The notes below the pieces were generated by a model, which saw nothing but the letters and a program-made list of their open reading frames with translations, was not told where the DNA came from and did not search any database. 62,618 nt of DNA from Nocardia suismassiliense (GTDB lineage: Bacteria; Actinomycetota; Actinomycetes; Mycobacteriales; Mycobacteriaceae), in contig NZ_LT985361.1 in NCBI RefSeq assembly GCF_900269665.1, forward strand, positions 7,951,327 through 8,013,944, read 5' to 3'. The position numbers and the translations under genes are program-made. Shown here one piece after another: positions 16,796-25,596 of this stretch (the first letter of the stretch is position 1; each line of letters starts with the position of its first letter).

Positions 16796-19342
16796 TTATT
16801 TCCCGGGCATGGCGGCGGGCACGTCCGGCATGCCCAGCAACACCGGTACCTTGCGTTCCCCGGTTTCGTCGAACGCGATTGTGGGGTCGGTCTCATCGGG
16901 GGCATTGACGAAGGAAACGAAGCGCGACAGCTTCTCCTCGTCCTCCAGCACGGCCGCCCATTCGTCGCGGTAGCCGGCGACATGCTGGGCCATCACCGCC
17001 TCCAGTTCCTCGGCGATGCCCAGGCTGTCCTCGCAGATGACCTGCTTGAGGTAGTCGATGCCGCCCTCGAGCGCCTCCTGCCACGGCGCGGTGCGCTGCA
17101 AGCGGTCGGCGGTGCGGACGTAGAACATCAGATACCGGTCGATGTACTTGATCAGGGTCTCGTCGTCGAGGTCACCGGCGAGCAGCACCGCGTGCTTCGG
17201 GGTGAGGCCGCCGTTGCCGCCGACGTAGAGGTTCCAGCCGTGCTCGGTGGCGATCACGCCGACGTCCTTGCCGCGCGCCTCGGCGCACTCGCGCGCGCAG
17301 CCGGACACGGCCAGCTTCAGCTTGTGCGGGGAACGCAGTCCGCGGTAACGCTTTTCGAGCAGCACCGCCATGCCGACCGAGTCCTGCTGGCCGTAGCGGC
17401 ACCAGGTGGAGCCGACGCAGCTCTTCACCGTGCGCAGCGACTTGCCGTACGCGTGACCGGATTCCATGCCGACGTCGACCAGGCGCTGCCAGATCTGCGG
17501 CAGCTGCTCCACCCGGGCGCCGAACAGGTCGATCCGCTGACCGCCGGTGACCTTCACGTAAAGGTCGAAGTCCTTGGCGATCTGGCCGATGGTGATGAGC
17601 TGATCGGCGGTCACCTCACCACCGGGCATGCGCGGCACCACTGAGTAGGTGCCGTTCTTCTGCAGGTTGGCCAGGAAGTGGTCGTTGGTGTCCTGCAGCG
17701 CGGCCTGCTCGCCGTCGAGGATGTGCTCGCTGGAGGTCGAGGCCAGGATGGAGGCGACCGTCGGCTTGCAGATGTCGCAGCCGGTGCCCTTGCCGTACTT
17801 GGTGATCAGGCCGGAGAAGGTACGAATGCCGGTGACCTGGACGATCTGGAACAGCTCGGCGCGCGACTGGGTGAAGTGCTCGCACAGCGCCTTGGACATC
17901 TCCACGCCGGACTGCTCGAGCAGCTTCTTGAGCATGGGAACGCAACCGCCGCAGGAGGTTCCGGCGGTCGTGCACTTCTTGATGCCCGGGATGTCGCAGG
18001 CGCCCTCGGCGATGGCGCCGCAGATCGCGCCCTTGGACACGTTGTTGCAGGAGCAGATCTGCGCGTCGTCGGGCAGCGCGTCGGCGCCCAATTCCGCACC
18101 GGCGGGCGAGATCAGCGCGGCGGGCTCGGCCGGCAGCGGCCGCCCGACCAGCGGGCGCAGCGCGGCGTAGGCGGTGGCGTCGCCGACCAGGATGCCGCCG
18201 AGCAGGATCTGCGCGTCGTCGGAGACAACGAGTTTCGCGTAGGTGCCCTTGGCGGCGTCGTGCAGTACCACCGACAGCGCGCCCTCGGTGGTGCCGTGCG
18301 CGTCACCGAAGCTGGCCACGTCGACGCCGAGCAGCTTGAGCTTGGTCGACATGTCCGCGCCGGGGAATTCGCCTGCGCCGCCGAGCAATCGGTCGGCGAC
18401 GATCTCGGCGGTGGTGTAACCGGGCGCGACGAGGCCGTAGCAGGTGCCCTCGACCGCGGCGCATTCGCCGATGGCCCAGATGCTCGGATCCGAGGTCTGC
18501 AAACCGAGGTCGGTGATGATGCCGCCGCGCGGGCCGACCTCCAGCCCACTGTCGCGGGCGATCTGGTCGCGCGGGCGGACACCCGCGGAGAAGACGACGA
18601 GCGAGGCCTCGATGACCGAGTCGTCGGACAGACTGACCCGGATGCCGTTGTCCCCCTCCTCGATCGAGGACGTGCCGACGCCGGTGTGCACGTGCAGACC
18701 GAGATCGGTGACCAGGCGTTCCAGGATGGCGCCACCGCCCTCGTCCACCTGGGCGGGCATCAGCCGCTGGTTGTACTCGACCACATGTGGGGTGAGGCCG
18801 AGCAGCCGCAGCGCGTTCGCGGCCTCCAGGCCGAGCAGACCGCCGCCGACCACCACGCCGACCGCGCCGGGTCCGGCGGCCTCGGCGGCCGCGCGGATGC
18901 CGTCCAGGTCGTCGATGGTGCGGTAGACGAAGCATTCCGGGCGATCGTGGCCGGGCACCGGCGGCACGAAGGGATAGGAGCCGGTGGCGAGCACCAGCGC
19001 GTCGTAGGCGATGGTGTCGCCCGCCGACGTGGTGACCTTGCGGGCGTCCCGGTCGATCGACTCGGCGCGCTGGCCGAGCCGCAGGTCGACGAGTGCGTCA
19101 CCGGCGTATTCGTTGCCGGGCAGGGCCAGCGCCGCGGTATCCCAGGCGCCGACGTAGGTCGACAGACCCACGCGGTCGTAGGCGGGCAGCCGTTCCTCGC
19201 TGAGCACGACGACCTGCCACTGTCCTGCCTCGTCGCGCGAGCGCAGTGCCTCCACGAACCGATGCCCGACCATGCCGTGGCCGACGACGACCGCGGTCTT
19301 GCGCAGGGCTGGTTCGACTGGGTGATTCGTCGACGTGCTCAA
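16796..19342 (-). CDS. nirB: nitrite reductase (NADH) large subunit NirB
   Basis: 848 residues, the expected size. The order is an FAD/NAD(P)-binding module (VVGHGMVGHRFVEAL at the N-terminus, LVLATGSYPFVPPVPG and VVVGGGLLGLEAANAL), a BFD-type [2Fe-2S] domain (CSCNNVSKGAIC, then TSCGGCVPML), a ferredoxin-like half domain, and the siroheme/[4Fe-4S] domain with ligands in CVGSTWCRYG and SGCARECAEA. It catalyses six-electron reduction of nitrite to ammonium. The minus-strand order nirB-nirD-HemD fusion-chelatase couples the enzyme to its siroheme supply, and narK lies 2.5 kb away on the other strand. Confidence 0.96.
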   Translation of the reverse strand: MSTSTNHPVEPALRKTAVVVGHGMVGHRFVEALRSRDEAGQWQVVVLSEERLPAYDRVGLSTYVGAWDTAALALPGNEYAGDALVDLRLGQRAESIDRDARKVTTSAGDTIAYDALVLATGSYPFVPPVPGHDRPECFVYRTIDDLDGIRAAAEAAGPGAVGVVVGGGLLGLEAANALRLLGLTPHVVEYNQRLMPAQVDEGGGAILERLVTDLGLHVHTGVGTSSIEEGDNGIRVSLSDDSVIEASLVVFSAGVRPRDQIARDSGLEVGPRGGIITDLGLQTSDPSIWAIGECAAVEGTCYGLVAPGYTTAEIVADRLLGGAGEFPGADMSTKLKLLGVDVASFGDAHGTTEGALSVVLHDAAKGTYAKLVVSDDAQILLGGILVGDATAYAALRPLVGRPLPAEPAALISPAGAELGADALPDDAQICSCNNVSKGAICGAIAEGACDIPGIKKCTTAGTSCGGCVPMLKKLLEQSGVEMSKALCEHFTQSRAELFQIVQVTGIRTFSGLITKYGKGTGCDICKPTVASILASTSSEHILDGEQAALQDTNDHFLANLQKNGTYSVVPRMPGGEVTADQLITIGQIAKDFDLYVKVTGGQRIDLFGARVEQLPQIWQRLVDVGMESGHAYGKSLRTVKSCVGSTWCRYGQQDSVGMAVLLEKRYRGLRSPHKLKLAVSGCARECAEARGKDVGVIATEHGWNLYVGGNGGLTPKHAVLLAGDLDDETLIKYIDRYLMFYVRTADRLQRTAPWQEALEGGIDYLKQVICEDSLGIAEELEAVMAQHVAGYRDEWAAVLEDEEKLSRFVSFVNAPDETDPTIAFDETGERKVPVLLGMPDVPAAMPGK

Positions 19343-19592
19343 GAAGGGCCTCCCAAGATCCGGTTGGCCCCACGGTAGGAAACAGGTATTGCCGCCATGC
19401 TGCGCGCGATGACCGGCGCATCAACGGTTGCTCACGGACCCGTATTCACCAGGGTGAGCTCGGCGCAATGTTGTGCGGTATGACGCGCCGATTCCGCACG
19501 TCATCGCGAGCCGACCTCGGTTTAGTCGGCCGATGCGGGATGACGCGCACAGCATGAACGCCGCCGCACCACCCCGCAACTCGAGCCGGGAA

Positions 19593-20852
19593 TCAATTCC
19601 AGGTGTCTTCGAGCATCCGCGGCTTGCAGGCCTGCCAGGCACCGGCGAGCAGCACCAGTACGGCCACCCCGAGCAGTGCGAACGGAGCGATCCAGCCGCC
19701 GGTGACCGAGTGCAGCACGCCGAACAGCAGCGGTCCGATGCAGGCCACCGCATAGCCGACGCCCTGGGTGAAGCCGGACAGTGCCGCGGAACCACCGGGG
19801 GTGTTGGTGCGCAGGTTGATCAGGGTGAGCGCCATCGGGAAGGTGCTCGGGCCGAGGCCCAGCAGCACAACCCAGAGGATGGGCGCGCTCATCGGCGCGA
19901 CGATCAGGCCGACGAAGGCGGCGATAAAGAAGACCGCGCAGCCGATCACGACGGGAAAGGGATTACGGAATCGGGTGACGACCGTCGGTGCACTGAGCGC
20001 CGCGACCAGACCGACCACCGCGAACAGCGCGAGCATCGACCCGCCGAAGCCGGCGCTTGCTCCGGCGTCGCTGAGGATCTTGGGCAACCAGGTGAACATC
20101 GCGTAGGTGATCAACGACGTCATACCGAACATGCCCGCCATGCCCCACGCCACCGGCGACCGCCAGACCCGCCCGGTGCGCGGCGCGTCGATCGCGCCGA
20201 GCGCGGTGGTGTCCTGCACGTCGCGGCCGCGCCGGTCGCGCAGTACGCCGAGCCACGGCACCACGGCGGCGAAGCCGAGGATCGCCCACAGGCCCAGCGA
20301 GATACGCCAGCCGTGCGCGTCGGCGACCGGGACCGCGACGAAGGCGGGCACCACGGTGCCGAGCTGCACCATCACGATGTAGAGCGAGCTGACGATGGCG
20401 ACCCGATCGGCGAAGTACCGCTTCACCAGCGGCGGGATCACCACGTTGCCGATGCCCATGCCGGCCAGCGCCAGGGCGGAGAAAACGAGGAGTTCGGCGG
20501 TGCCGGACAGCAGCACCCGGACCAGCTGGCCGGTGCCCGCCATCAGCATGGCGACCAGCGCGGTGCGCTCCAGCCCGAGACGGCGGACGAGCACCGGGGT
20601 GAGCAGTCCGGACAGCGCGAACATCGCGGTCGGGATCATGCCGAAGACGCCGACCACCGCGGTGCCGTAGCCCACGTCGGCGCCGATGCGTTCGGCTAGC
20701 GGACTGAACGCGGTGACCGCGACCCGCAGGGTAAGCGCCGACATAACGATGGCAGCCAGAACGAGCAGACGGCCCTCCGTCAGCGCACGTCGGCGCTGCT
20801 CGACCTGCGGAGTTTCCTGTCCGGTCGGAGTTTTCTGGAGGGTTGCAGTCAC
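19593..20852 (-). CDS. MFS transporter, CynX/NimT-like
   Basis: About 419 residues from GTG 20852; a TTG at 20888 is possible but would read through the operator-like dyad. No Shine-Dalgarno precedes the GTG, so a leaderless start is likely. About twelve hydrophobic segments are visible; RVAVTAFSPLAERIGADVGYG and GNVVIPPLVKRYFADR are typical of the CynX/NimT (cyanate, nitroimidazole) branch. It is divergent from the FadR-type regulator, 59 bases away, which probably controls it. Its position between nir genes and narK would fit import of a nitrogen compound, but the substrate is not readable. Confidence 0.82.
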   Translation of the reverse strand: MTATLQKTPTGQETPQVEQRRRALTEGRLLVLAAIVMSALTLRVAVTAFSPLAERIGADVGYGTAVVGVFGMIPTAMFALSGLLTPVLVRRLGLERTALVAMLMAGTGQLVRVLLSGTAELLVFSALALAGMGIGNVVIPPLVKRYFADRVAIVSSLYIVMVQLGTVVPAFVAVPVADAHGWRISLGLWAILGFAAVVPWLGVLRDRRGRDVQDTTALGAIDAPRTGRVWRSPVAWGMAGMFGMTSLITYAMFTWLPKILSDAGASAGFGGSMLALFAVVGLVAALSAPTVVTRFRNPFPVVIGCAVFFIAAFVGLIVAPMSAPILWVVLLGLGPSTFPMALTLINLRTNTPGGSAALSGFTQGVGYAVACIGPLLFGVLHSVTGGWIAPFALLGVAVLVLLAGAWQACKPRMLEDTWN

Positions 20853-20858
20853 TGCGAA

Positions 20859-20879
20859 ATCATAGGATGACCGGATGAT
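20859..20879. promoter_or_regulatory. putative operator between the divergent MFS and FadR-type genes
   Basis: ATCAT-N11-ATGAT inverted arms, with an internal direct repeat of GGATGA, lie just upstream of the MFS start and 33 bases before the regulator start. It is a plausible autoregulatory site for the adjacent GntR-family protein; inferred only from position and symmetry. Confidence 0.4.
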
Positions 20880-20911
20880 AGGAGGCAACGATTTGTGATG
20901 AGCGGTACTCT

Positions 20912-21589
20912 ATGGCAGTGCAACCAGTCCGGCGCACCAGCCTCATCGCCCAGGTCACCGAGCAGCTGCGTGCCGAAATTCGTTCCAGCCGTTGGCCCAT
21001 CGGGTCCCGCATCCCCACCGAACCGGAGCTGACCGAGCTCACCGGAACGGGTCGAAACACCGTGCGCGAGGCCGTCCAGGCCCTCGTGCACGCGGGGATG
21101 CTGGAGCGACGCCAAGGCTCGGGAACCTACGTGATCGCCTCCTCCGACCTCGGCGGCACCCTCGGCAAGTACTTCGCCGACGCCGAAGAGCGCGACGTCC
21201 TCGAGCTACGCCTGGCGCTGGACACCACGGCCGCCGCGCTGGCCGCGCGCCGCCGCGACGACGGTGACATCGCGAACCTGCTGCAGCTGCTCGCCGAGCG
21301 CGACAAGGCCTACGACGAGGACAACCCGGCCGCGATCGAGTCCGATGTCGAGCTGCACCGCGCGATCGTGGTGGCCAGCCACAACGCGGTCTACCTCGAG
21401 TTCTACGACTCGCTGCTGCCGATCATCGAGCAGGTGATCCGCGCCCGAACCCTGAAGTCCGACGACTCCTACCCCGAGGAGCACGCCGAGCTGGTGCACG
21501 CCGTGATCGACGGCGACCCCGAGCGCGCCGCCTCCGCGGCCAGCTGCTTCCTCGAGTCGCTCATCGCCGAATACCCCGACGTTCGATAA
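20912..21589 (+). CDS. GntR-family regulator, FadR/FCD subfamily
   Basis: 225 residues. The N-terminal winged helix is classic GntR: SLIAQVTEQLRAEIRSS, then GSRIPTEPELTELTGTGRNT and ERRQGSGTYV. The C-terminal FCD ligand-binding domain has ERDVLELRLALDTTAAALAA, ESDVELHRAIVVASHN and HAELVHAVIDGDPERA, whose Asp/His positions normally bind a metal and a carboxylate ligand. It is divergent from the MFS transporter, so the simplest model is ligand-responsive repression of that transporter. A strong hairpin follows the stop codon. Confidence 0.88.
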   Translation: MAVQPVRRTSLIAQVTEQLRAEIRSSRWPIGSRIPTEPELTELTGTGRNTVREAVQALVHAGMLERRQGSGTYVIASSDLGGTLGKYFADAEERDVLELRLALDTTAAALAARRRDDGDIANLLQLLAERDKAYDEDNPAAIESDVELHRAIVVASHNAVYLEFYDSLLPIIEQVIRARTLKSDDSYPEEHAELVHAVIDGDPERAASAASCFLESLIAEYPDVR

Positions 21590-21604
21590 ACAGCCCTTTC
21601 CCTA

Positions 21605-21642
21605 GCGGACGGCACGTGAATAACCACTCACGTGCCGTCCGC
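21605..21642. terminator. hairpin terminator after the FadR-type gene
   Basis: A perfect 15-bp stem (21605-21619 with 21628-21642) and an 8-base loop lie 16 bases after the stop codon, before narK. There is no long T-run, as is common in high-GC actinobacteria. Confidence 0.7.
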
Positions 21643-21798
21643 TTCGCATGTGAGTCGGAATTGCCGGGAACGTCACGCGTAGCCACGGAGCCGCAACAAC
21701 CGGCCCCTACGTTGTGAAACGACCTAAAAAGGCAACTCGACTCCGCCGGCGGCGCCAGCCGCGATGAGGGCCGGTCGAGTGCGAACGAGAGGAAGCCG

Positions 21799-23289
21799 AT
21801 GACTGCCATCGCAGCCGCCACCGGCACCGAGTCGAACACAGCACCCGACACCTTCCAGCACCAGACCCGCGGGCGCTGGCTGGAACACTGGGAGCCGGAC
21901 AATCTGAAGTTCTGGGAGTCCGGTGGCGCGCGGACGGCACGCAAGAACCTGATCTTCTCGGTGTTCGCCGAGAACCTCGGCTTCAGCATCTGGGTCATCT
22001 GGGGCACCGTGGTCACCAGCATGGGCGCCGCGGGTTTCCCCTTCCTCGAGGGGCTCGGCAAGGGCAACCCGACGGCGGTGAGCAACGCGCTGCTGCTGTC
22101 GTCCACCCCGACCCTGGTCGGCGCCGCGCTCCGCATTCCCTACACCTTCGCGATCCCGAAATTCGGCGGCCGGGCCTTCACCGCGTTCAGCGCGGCGATG
22201 CTGCTCATTCCGACTCTGGGGCTGGCGTACTTCGTGAACCAGCCGGGCACGCCCATGTGGGTCTTCATGATCCTGGCCGCGCTCGCCGGTGTCGGCGGTG
22301 GCAACTTCTCCTCGTCGATGGCCAACATCAACTTCTTCTTCCCGGAGAGCAAAAAGGGTGCGGCGCTCGGCATCAACGCGGCGGGCGGCAATCTCGGTGT
22401 GGCACAGACCCAGCTGGTGTTGCCGCTGCTGATCACCCTGGGCACGCACCTGATGGCCAAGGATGCGGCGGGCTACCGCTTCGGCATCACGCTGTCGGTG
22501 CTGGTGTGGATCCCGTTCATCCTCATCGCGGCCTTCGGCGCGCTGCGCTACATGGACAGCGTCGCCAGCGCCAAGTCCGACGGCAAGTCCTACCGGCTGG
22601 CGCTGACCAACCAGCACACCTGGGTGATGGCGCTGCTGTACATCGGCACCTTCGGCTCGTTCATCGGGTTCTCCTTCGCCTTCCCGACGCTGATCAAGGC
22701 CAACTTCCCGGAGCTGGCCAAGATCGGCTGGATCAGCACCATCGGCAACTTGGCCTTCCTTGGCGCGTTCGTCGGCTCGTTCAGCCGGCCGTTCGGCGGC
22801 TGGGTGTCCGACAAGGTCGGCGGCGCCAAGATCACCGTGTGCGTGTTCGGCGGCATGGCCGTCTCGGTCGCGCTGATCATGGCCGCGCTGGAGCTGAAAA
22901 GCTTCCCGCTGTACCTGATCTCGTTCCTGCTGCTGTTCGTGATGACCGGCATCGGCAACGGCTCCACCTATCGCATGATCCCGACCATCTTCAGCGCGAT
23001 CTCCAAGAAGTACGCCGCCGAGCACGGTCTGGACCTCACCGAGTCGACCGCGTCGGCCCGGCGTCAGGCCGGCGCCGCGATCGGCGTGATCGGCGCGGTG
23101 GGCGCCTCGGGCGGCTGGCTGTTGCAGCAGGCGTTGCGGCTGTCCAACATTCACTACCACTCGATGGCGCCCGCGTTCTGGGCCTATGCCGTGGCCTTCC
23201 TGCTGATGGGCGCGGTCACCTGGTGGTTCTATCTGCGGTCCTCGTTCGCGGTGGAGCGGATGCCGTCGCTGGCCTACGCCAAGGTGTAA
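21799..23289 (+). CDS. narK: NarK-type nitrate/nitrite transporter
   Basis: 496 residues with a strong GAGAGGAAG ribosome-binding site. The nitrate/nitrite-porter signatures are present: NFSSSMANINFFFPESKKG followed by GAALGINAAGGNLG, and GNGSTYRMIPTIF. About twelve membrane segments are expected. The N-terminal tail (HWEPDNLKFWESGGARTARKN) resembles that of mycobacterial NarK3/NarU proteins. It imports nitrate and/or exchanges nitrite, feeding NirBD encoded nearby. No assimilatory nitrate reductase gene is in this window. Confidence 0.93.
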   Translation: MTAIAAATGTESNTAPDTFQHQTRGRWLEHWEPDNLKFWESGGARTARKNLIFSVFAENLGFSIWVIWGTVVTSMGAAGFPFLEGLGKGNPTAVSNALLLSSTPTLVGAALRIPYTFAIPKFGGRAFTAFSAAMLLIPTLGLAYFVNQPGTPMWVFMILAALAGVGGGNFSSSMANINFFFPESKKGAALGINAAGGNLGVAQTQLVLPLLITLGTHLMAKDAAGYRFGITLSVLVWIPFILIAAFGALRYMDSVASAKSDGKSYRLALTNQHTWVMALLYIGTFGSFIGFSFAFPTLIKANFPELAKIGWISTIGNLAFLGAFVGSFSRPFGGWVSDKVGGAKITVCVFGGMAVSVALIMAALELKSFPLYLISFLLLFVMTGIGNGSTYRMIPTIFSAISKKYAAEHGLDLTESTASARRQAGAAIGVIGAVGASGGWLLQQALRLSNIHYHSMAPAFWAYAVAFLLMGAVTWWFYLRSSFAVERMPSLAYAKV

Positions 23290-23374
23290 CCGGCGCAACG
23301 CAGCACGCACGTCGGTCGTCGAAAGGCGCTGAGCCGCAAGGCTCGCCTTTCGGCGGCCGGCGTTTTCGTCTGCG

Positions 23375-24229
23375 CTACACCATCAATCGGACCATGTCGG
23401 CCGTGCGCGCCAAGCCGGGGAACGCCTCCGGCGTCGACCGTGGATGCAGCGCGTGTACCGCGAGCCGGAACATGACCGCGCGCAACAACATCTGCGGCCA
23501 TTCCGGCAGATCGCGCCAGCGCTCCAGCAGTCCGTCGTCGGCGCCACCCCAGGCCAGCGCGTCCACCACGATCACCCCGGCCGCCCACGGCGCGGGCCGC
23601 CAGTACGGCGTGATGTCGGTGAGGCCCGGCGTGTGGGTCCCGGCGAACAGCACGGTGCCGAACAGGTCACCGTGCACCAGCTGGGCGGGCGTCTGCACCG
23701 GCTTGCGCAGGGTGGCCAGCTGCCCGATGAGCTCCATGCTGCGCTGGCCGTCGGGTGAGTCCGCCGAGGGCAGTGGGCCGCCCGCGCGCAGGCTGCGCAG
23801 CGGCACCGCCTCCCAGGCGGCCCGGTCGGCCGCGACGAACACGTCCACGTCGACCCACGGCGCCACCGGCGGCTGCACCAGGAACCGGGGCCGCTCGAGA
23901 TGGGTCGTCGCCTGATGCAGGCGCAGCGACACCGAAACCACTTCGTCGTGCCTGGGTTCCGGGATGCCTTCCAGATACGTATCGGCGCGCCAGCCGGAGA
24001 CCACGTAGCGGCCGTCGGTCGCACGCACCGGGCGGGCCAGGCGCAGCCCGTCCACCTTCAGCGTCTCGCGCACCTTCGCCGACCACGCCGCTCGCGCGTG
24101 ATCGGCGACCGGGCTGAGCACCACGTCCCCGAACCGCCAGCCACCCTCCCAGTCGCCGAGCGTGACCGGGGAAACTTCGCGCAGACCGAACGTGGATCGC
24201 ACGTGCTCGGGAGGTTCCACAGAAGTCAC
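23375..24229 (-). CDS. TIGR02569 family protein (Rv3205c-like)
   Basis: 284 residues. MTSVEPPEHVRSTFGLREV, then SPVTLGDWEGGWRFGDVVLSP and QLVHGDLFGTVLFAG, match an actinobacterial family with an aminoglycoside-phosphotransferase-like fold. The HGD motif recalls the Brenner motif of kinases, but I cannot confirm the other catalytic residues. The function is unknown. In M. tuberculosis the homologue sits directly beside moeZ, as here. Confidence 0.78.
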   Translation of the reverse strand: MTSVEPPEHVRSTFGLREVSPVTLGDWEGGWRFGDVVLSPVADHARAAWSAKVRETLKVDGLRLARPVRATDGRYVVSGWRADTYLEGIPEPRHDEVVSVSLRLHQATTHLERPRFLVQPPVAPWVDVDVFVAADRAAWEAVPLRSLRAGGPLPSADSPDGQRSMELIGQLATLRKPVQTPAQLVHGDLFGTVLFAGTHTPGLTDITPYWRPAPWAAGVIVVDALAWGGADDGLLERWRDLPEWPQMLLRAVMFRLAVHALHPRSTPEAFPGLARTADMVRLMV

Positions 24230-24325
24230 GGCCGTACCGTACCGCCGTGGTGGACGCTGTACAGGACGCCGCGCCGAAGTGCAACCCCCGCCGTTAGGGC
24301 AGGGGTCACAGCGTCCTTCGGTCGA

Positions 24326-25510
24326 TCAGTAGACGGGCAGCGACGGGTCGATCTGCCGCGCCCAGGCGATGACCCCGCCTTGCAGGTGGGTGGCGTCGGC
24401 GAATCCAGCGCGCTTGAGCGCGGCCAAGGCCTCCGCGGAACGCACACCGGTCTTGCAGTGCAAGACGATCGGCCGGTTCTGCGGCAGCTCGGACAGCGCC
24501 TCGCCGGACAGGATGCGGTCCTTCGGGATGAGCCGCGCACCATCGATGTGCACGATGTCCCACTCGACCGGCTCGCGCACGTCGATCAGCTCGATCTCCT
24601 TGCCCGCGTCGAGCAGATCCTTCAGCTCGCGCGCGGTGACTGTCGAGTCGGCCGCGGCTGCCTGGCCCTCCTCGGACACCACCCCGCAGAACGCCTCGTA
24701 GTCGATCAGTTCGGTGATCGGCTGGCGCTCGGGGTCGCGGCGCAGCTTGATGGTCCGGTAGTTCATGTCCAGTGCGTCGTACACCATCAGGCGGCCGAGC
24801 AGCGGCTCGCCGATACCGGTGAGGAGCTTGATCGCCTCGGTCACCATCACCGAACCGATGGACGCGCACAGCACCCCGAGCACGCCGCCCTCGGCGCAGG
24901 ACGGCACCATGCCCGGCGGCGGGGCCTCCGGGTAGAGGTCGCGGTAGTTGATGCCGCGACCGTCGGGGGCGTCCCCCCAGAAGCCCGAGACCGGGCCCTC
25001 GAGGCGGTAGATCGAGCCCCACACGTGGGGCTTGCCCGCCAGCACCGCCGCGTCGTTGACGAGGTAGCGGGTGGCGAAGTTGTCGGTGCCGTCCACGATC
25101 AGGTCGTAGTCGGCGAACAGCTCGACGGCGTTCTCCGGCTCCAGCCGGATCTTGTGCAGCCGGACGTCGATGCCGGAGTTGATCTCGAGGATCGAGTCGC
25201 GCGCGCTGTCGGCCTTCGGGCGGCCGATGTCGGACTCGCCGTGGATGATCTGGCGCTGCAGGTTCGAGGCGTCCACCTCGTCGAACTCGACGATGCCGAG
25301 CGTGCCGACGCCCGCGGCGGCCAGGTACAGCAGCGCCGGGGAGCCGAGCCCGCCCGCGCCGATCACCAGGACCTTGGCGTTCTTCAGCCGTTTCTGCCCG
25401 TCGACGCCCAGGTCCGGAATGATCAGGTGGCGGCTGTAGCGGGCGACCTCGTCCTTGGTCAGCTCCGCGGCCGGCTCGACCAGCGGCGGCAGGGACTTAG
25501 GTGATGACAC
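24326..25510 (-). CDS. moeZ: adenylyltransferase/sulfurtransferase MoeZ
   Basis: 394 residues from GTG 25510, which has GAGGAG about ten bases upstream. The N-terminal E1-like domain has VLVIGAGGLGSPALLYLAAAG, the arginine-finger region NLQRQIIHGESDIGRPKA, and VDGTDNFATRYLVNDA. The C-terminal rhodanese domain carries the active Cys in LHCKTGVRSAEAL. The zinc CxxC of E. coli MoeB is absent (YRDLY), as in mycobacterial MoeZ. It adenylates and thiocarboxylates ubiquitin-like sulfur carriers (MoaD, CysO) for molybdopterin and cysteine synthesis. A SigH-type promoter is visible upstream. Confidence 0.94.
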   Translation of the reverse strand: MSSPKSLPPLVEPAAELTKDEVARYSRHLIIPDLGVDGQKRLKNAKVLVIGAGGLGSPALLYLAAAGVGTLGIVEFDEVDASNLQRQIIHGESDIGRPKADSARDSILEINSGIDVRLHKIRLEPENAVELFADYDLIVDGTDNFATRYLVNDAAVLAGKPHVWGSIYRLEGPVSGFWGDAPDGRGINYRDLYPEAPPPGMVPSCAEGGVLGVLCASIGSVMVTEAIKLLTGIGEPLLGRLMVYDALDMNYRTIKLRRDPERQPITELIDYEAFCGVVSEEGQAAAADSTVTARELKDLLDAGKEIELIDVREPVEWDIVHIDGARLIPKDRILSGEALSELPQNRPIVLHCKTGVRSAEALAALKRAGFADATHLQGGVIAWARQIDPSLPVY

Positions 25511-25551
25511 GTCCAGGACTCCTCGAATCGAATGGGTCGATCTCGTTGTGC

Positions 25552-25577
25552 AACACCCGCGACCAGACCGTTCTTCC
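25552..25577 (-). promoter_or_regulatory. putative SigH/SigR-type promoter of moeZ
   Basis: On the minus strand GGAAG (25577-25573) is followed by exactly 18 bases and GTT (25554-25552). This matches the thiol-stress ECF sigma consensus GGAAY-N18-GTT except for the fifth base. Transcription would start near 25545, about 35 bases before the moeZ start codon. moeZ belongs to the SigH regulon of M. tuberculosis as I recall it, and sigH itself is in this window. Confidence 0.55.
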
Positions 25578-25596
25578 CGGCCCATCGTCGCGCATG

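Noticed and set aside
19343..19592. Repeated CGGNATGACGCGC motifs upstream of nirB as operators.
   Set aside because: Two short similar 13-mers with a loose inverted relative; I cannot separate them from chance or tie them to a known nitrogen regulator.
21590..21798. Possible GlnR boxes upstream of narK (a GAAAC preceded by CCTAC).
   Set aside because: The spacing is 5, not 6, and the first half-site fits poorly. It is too weak to call, though GlnR control is plausible.
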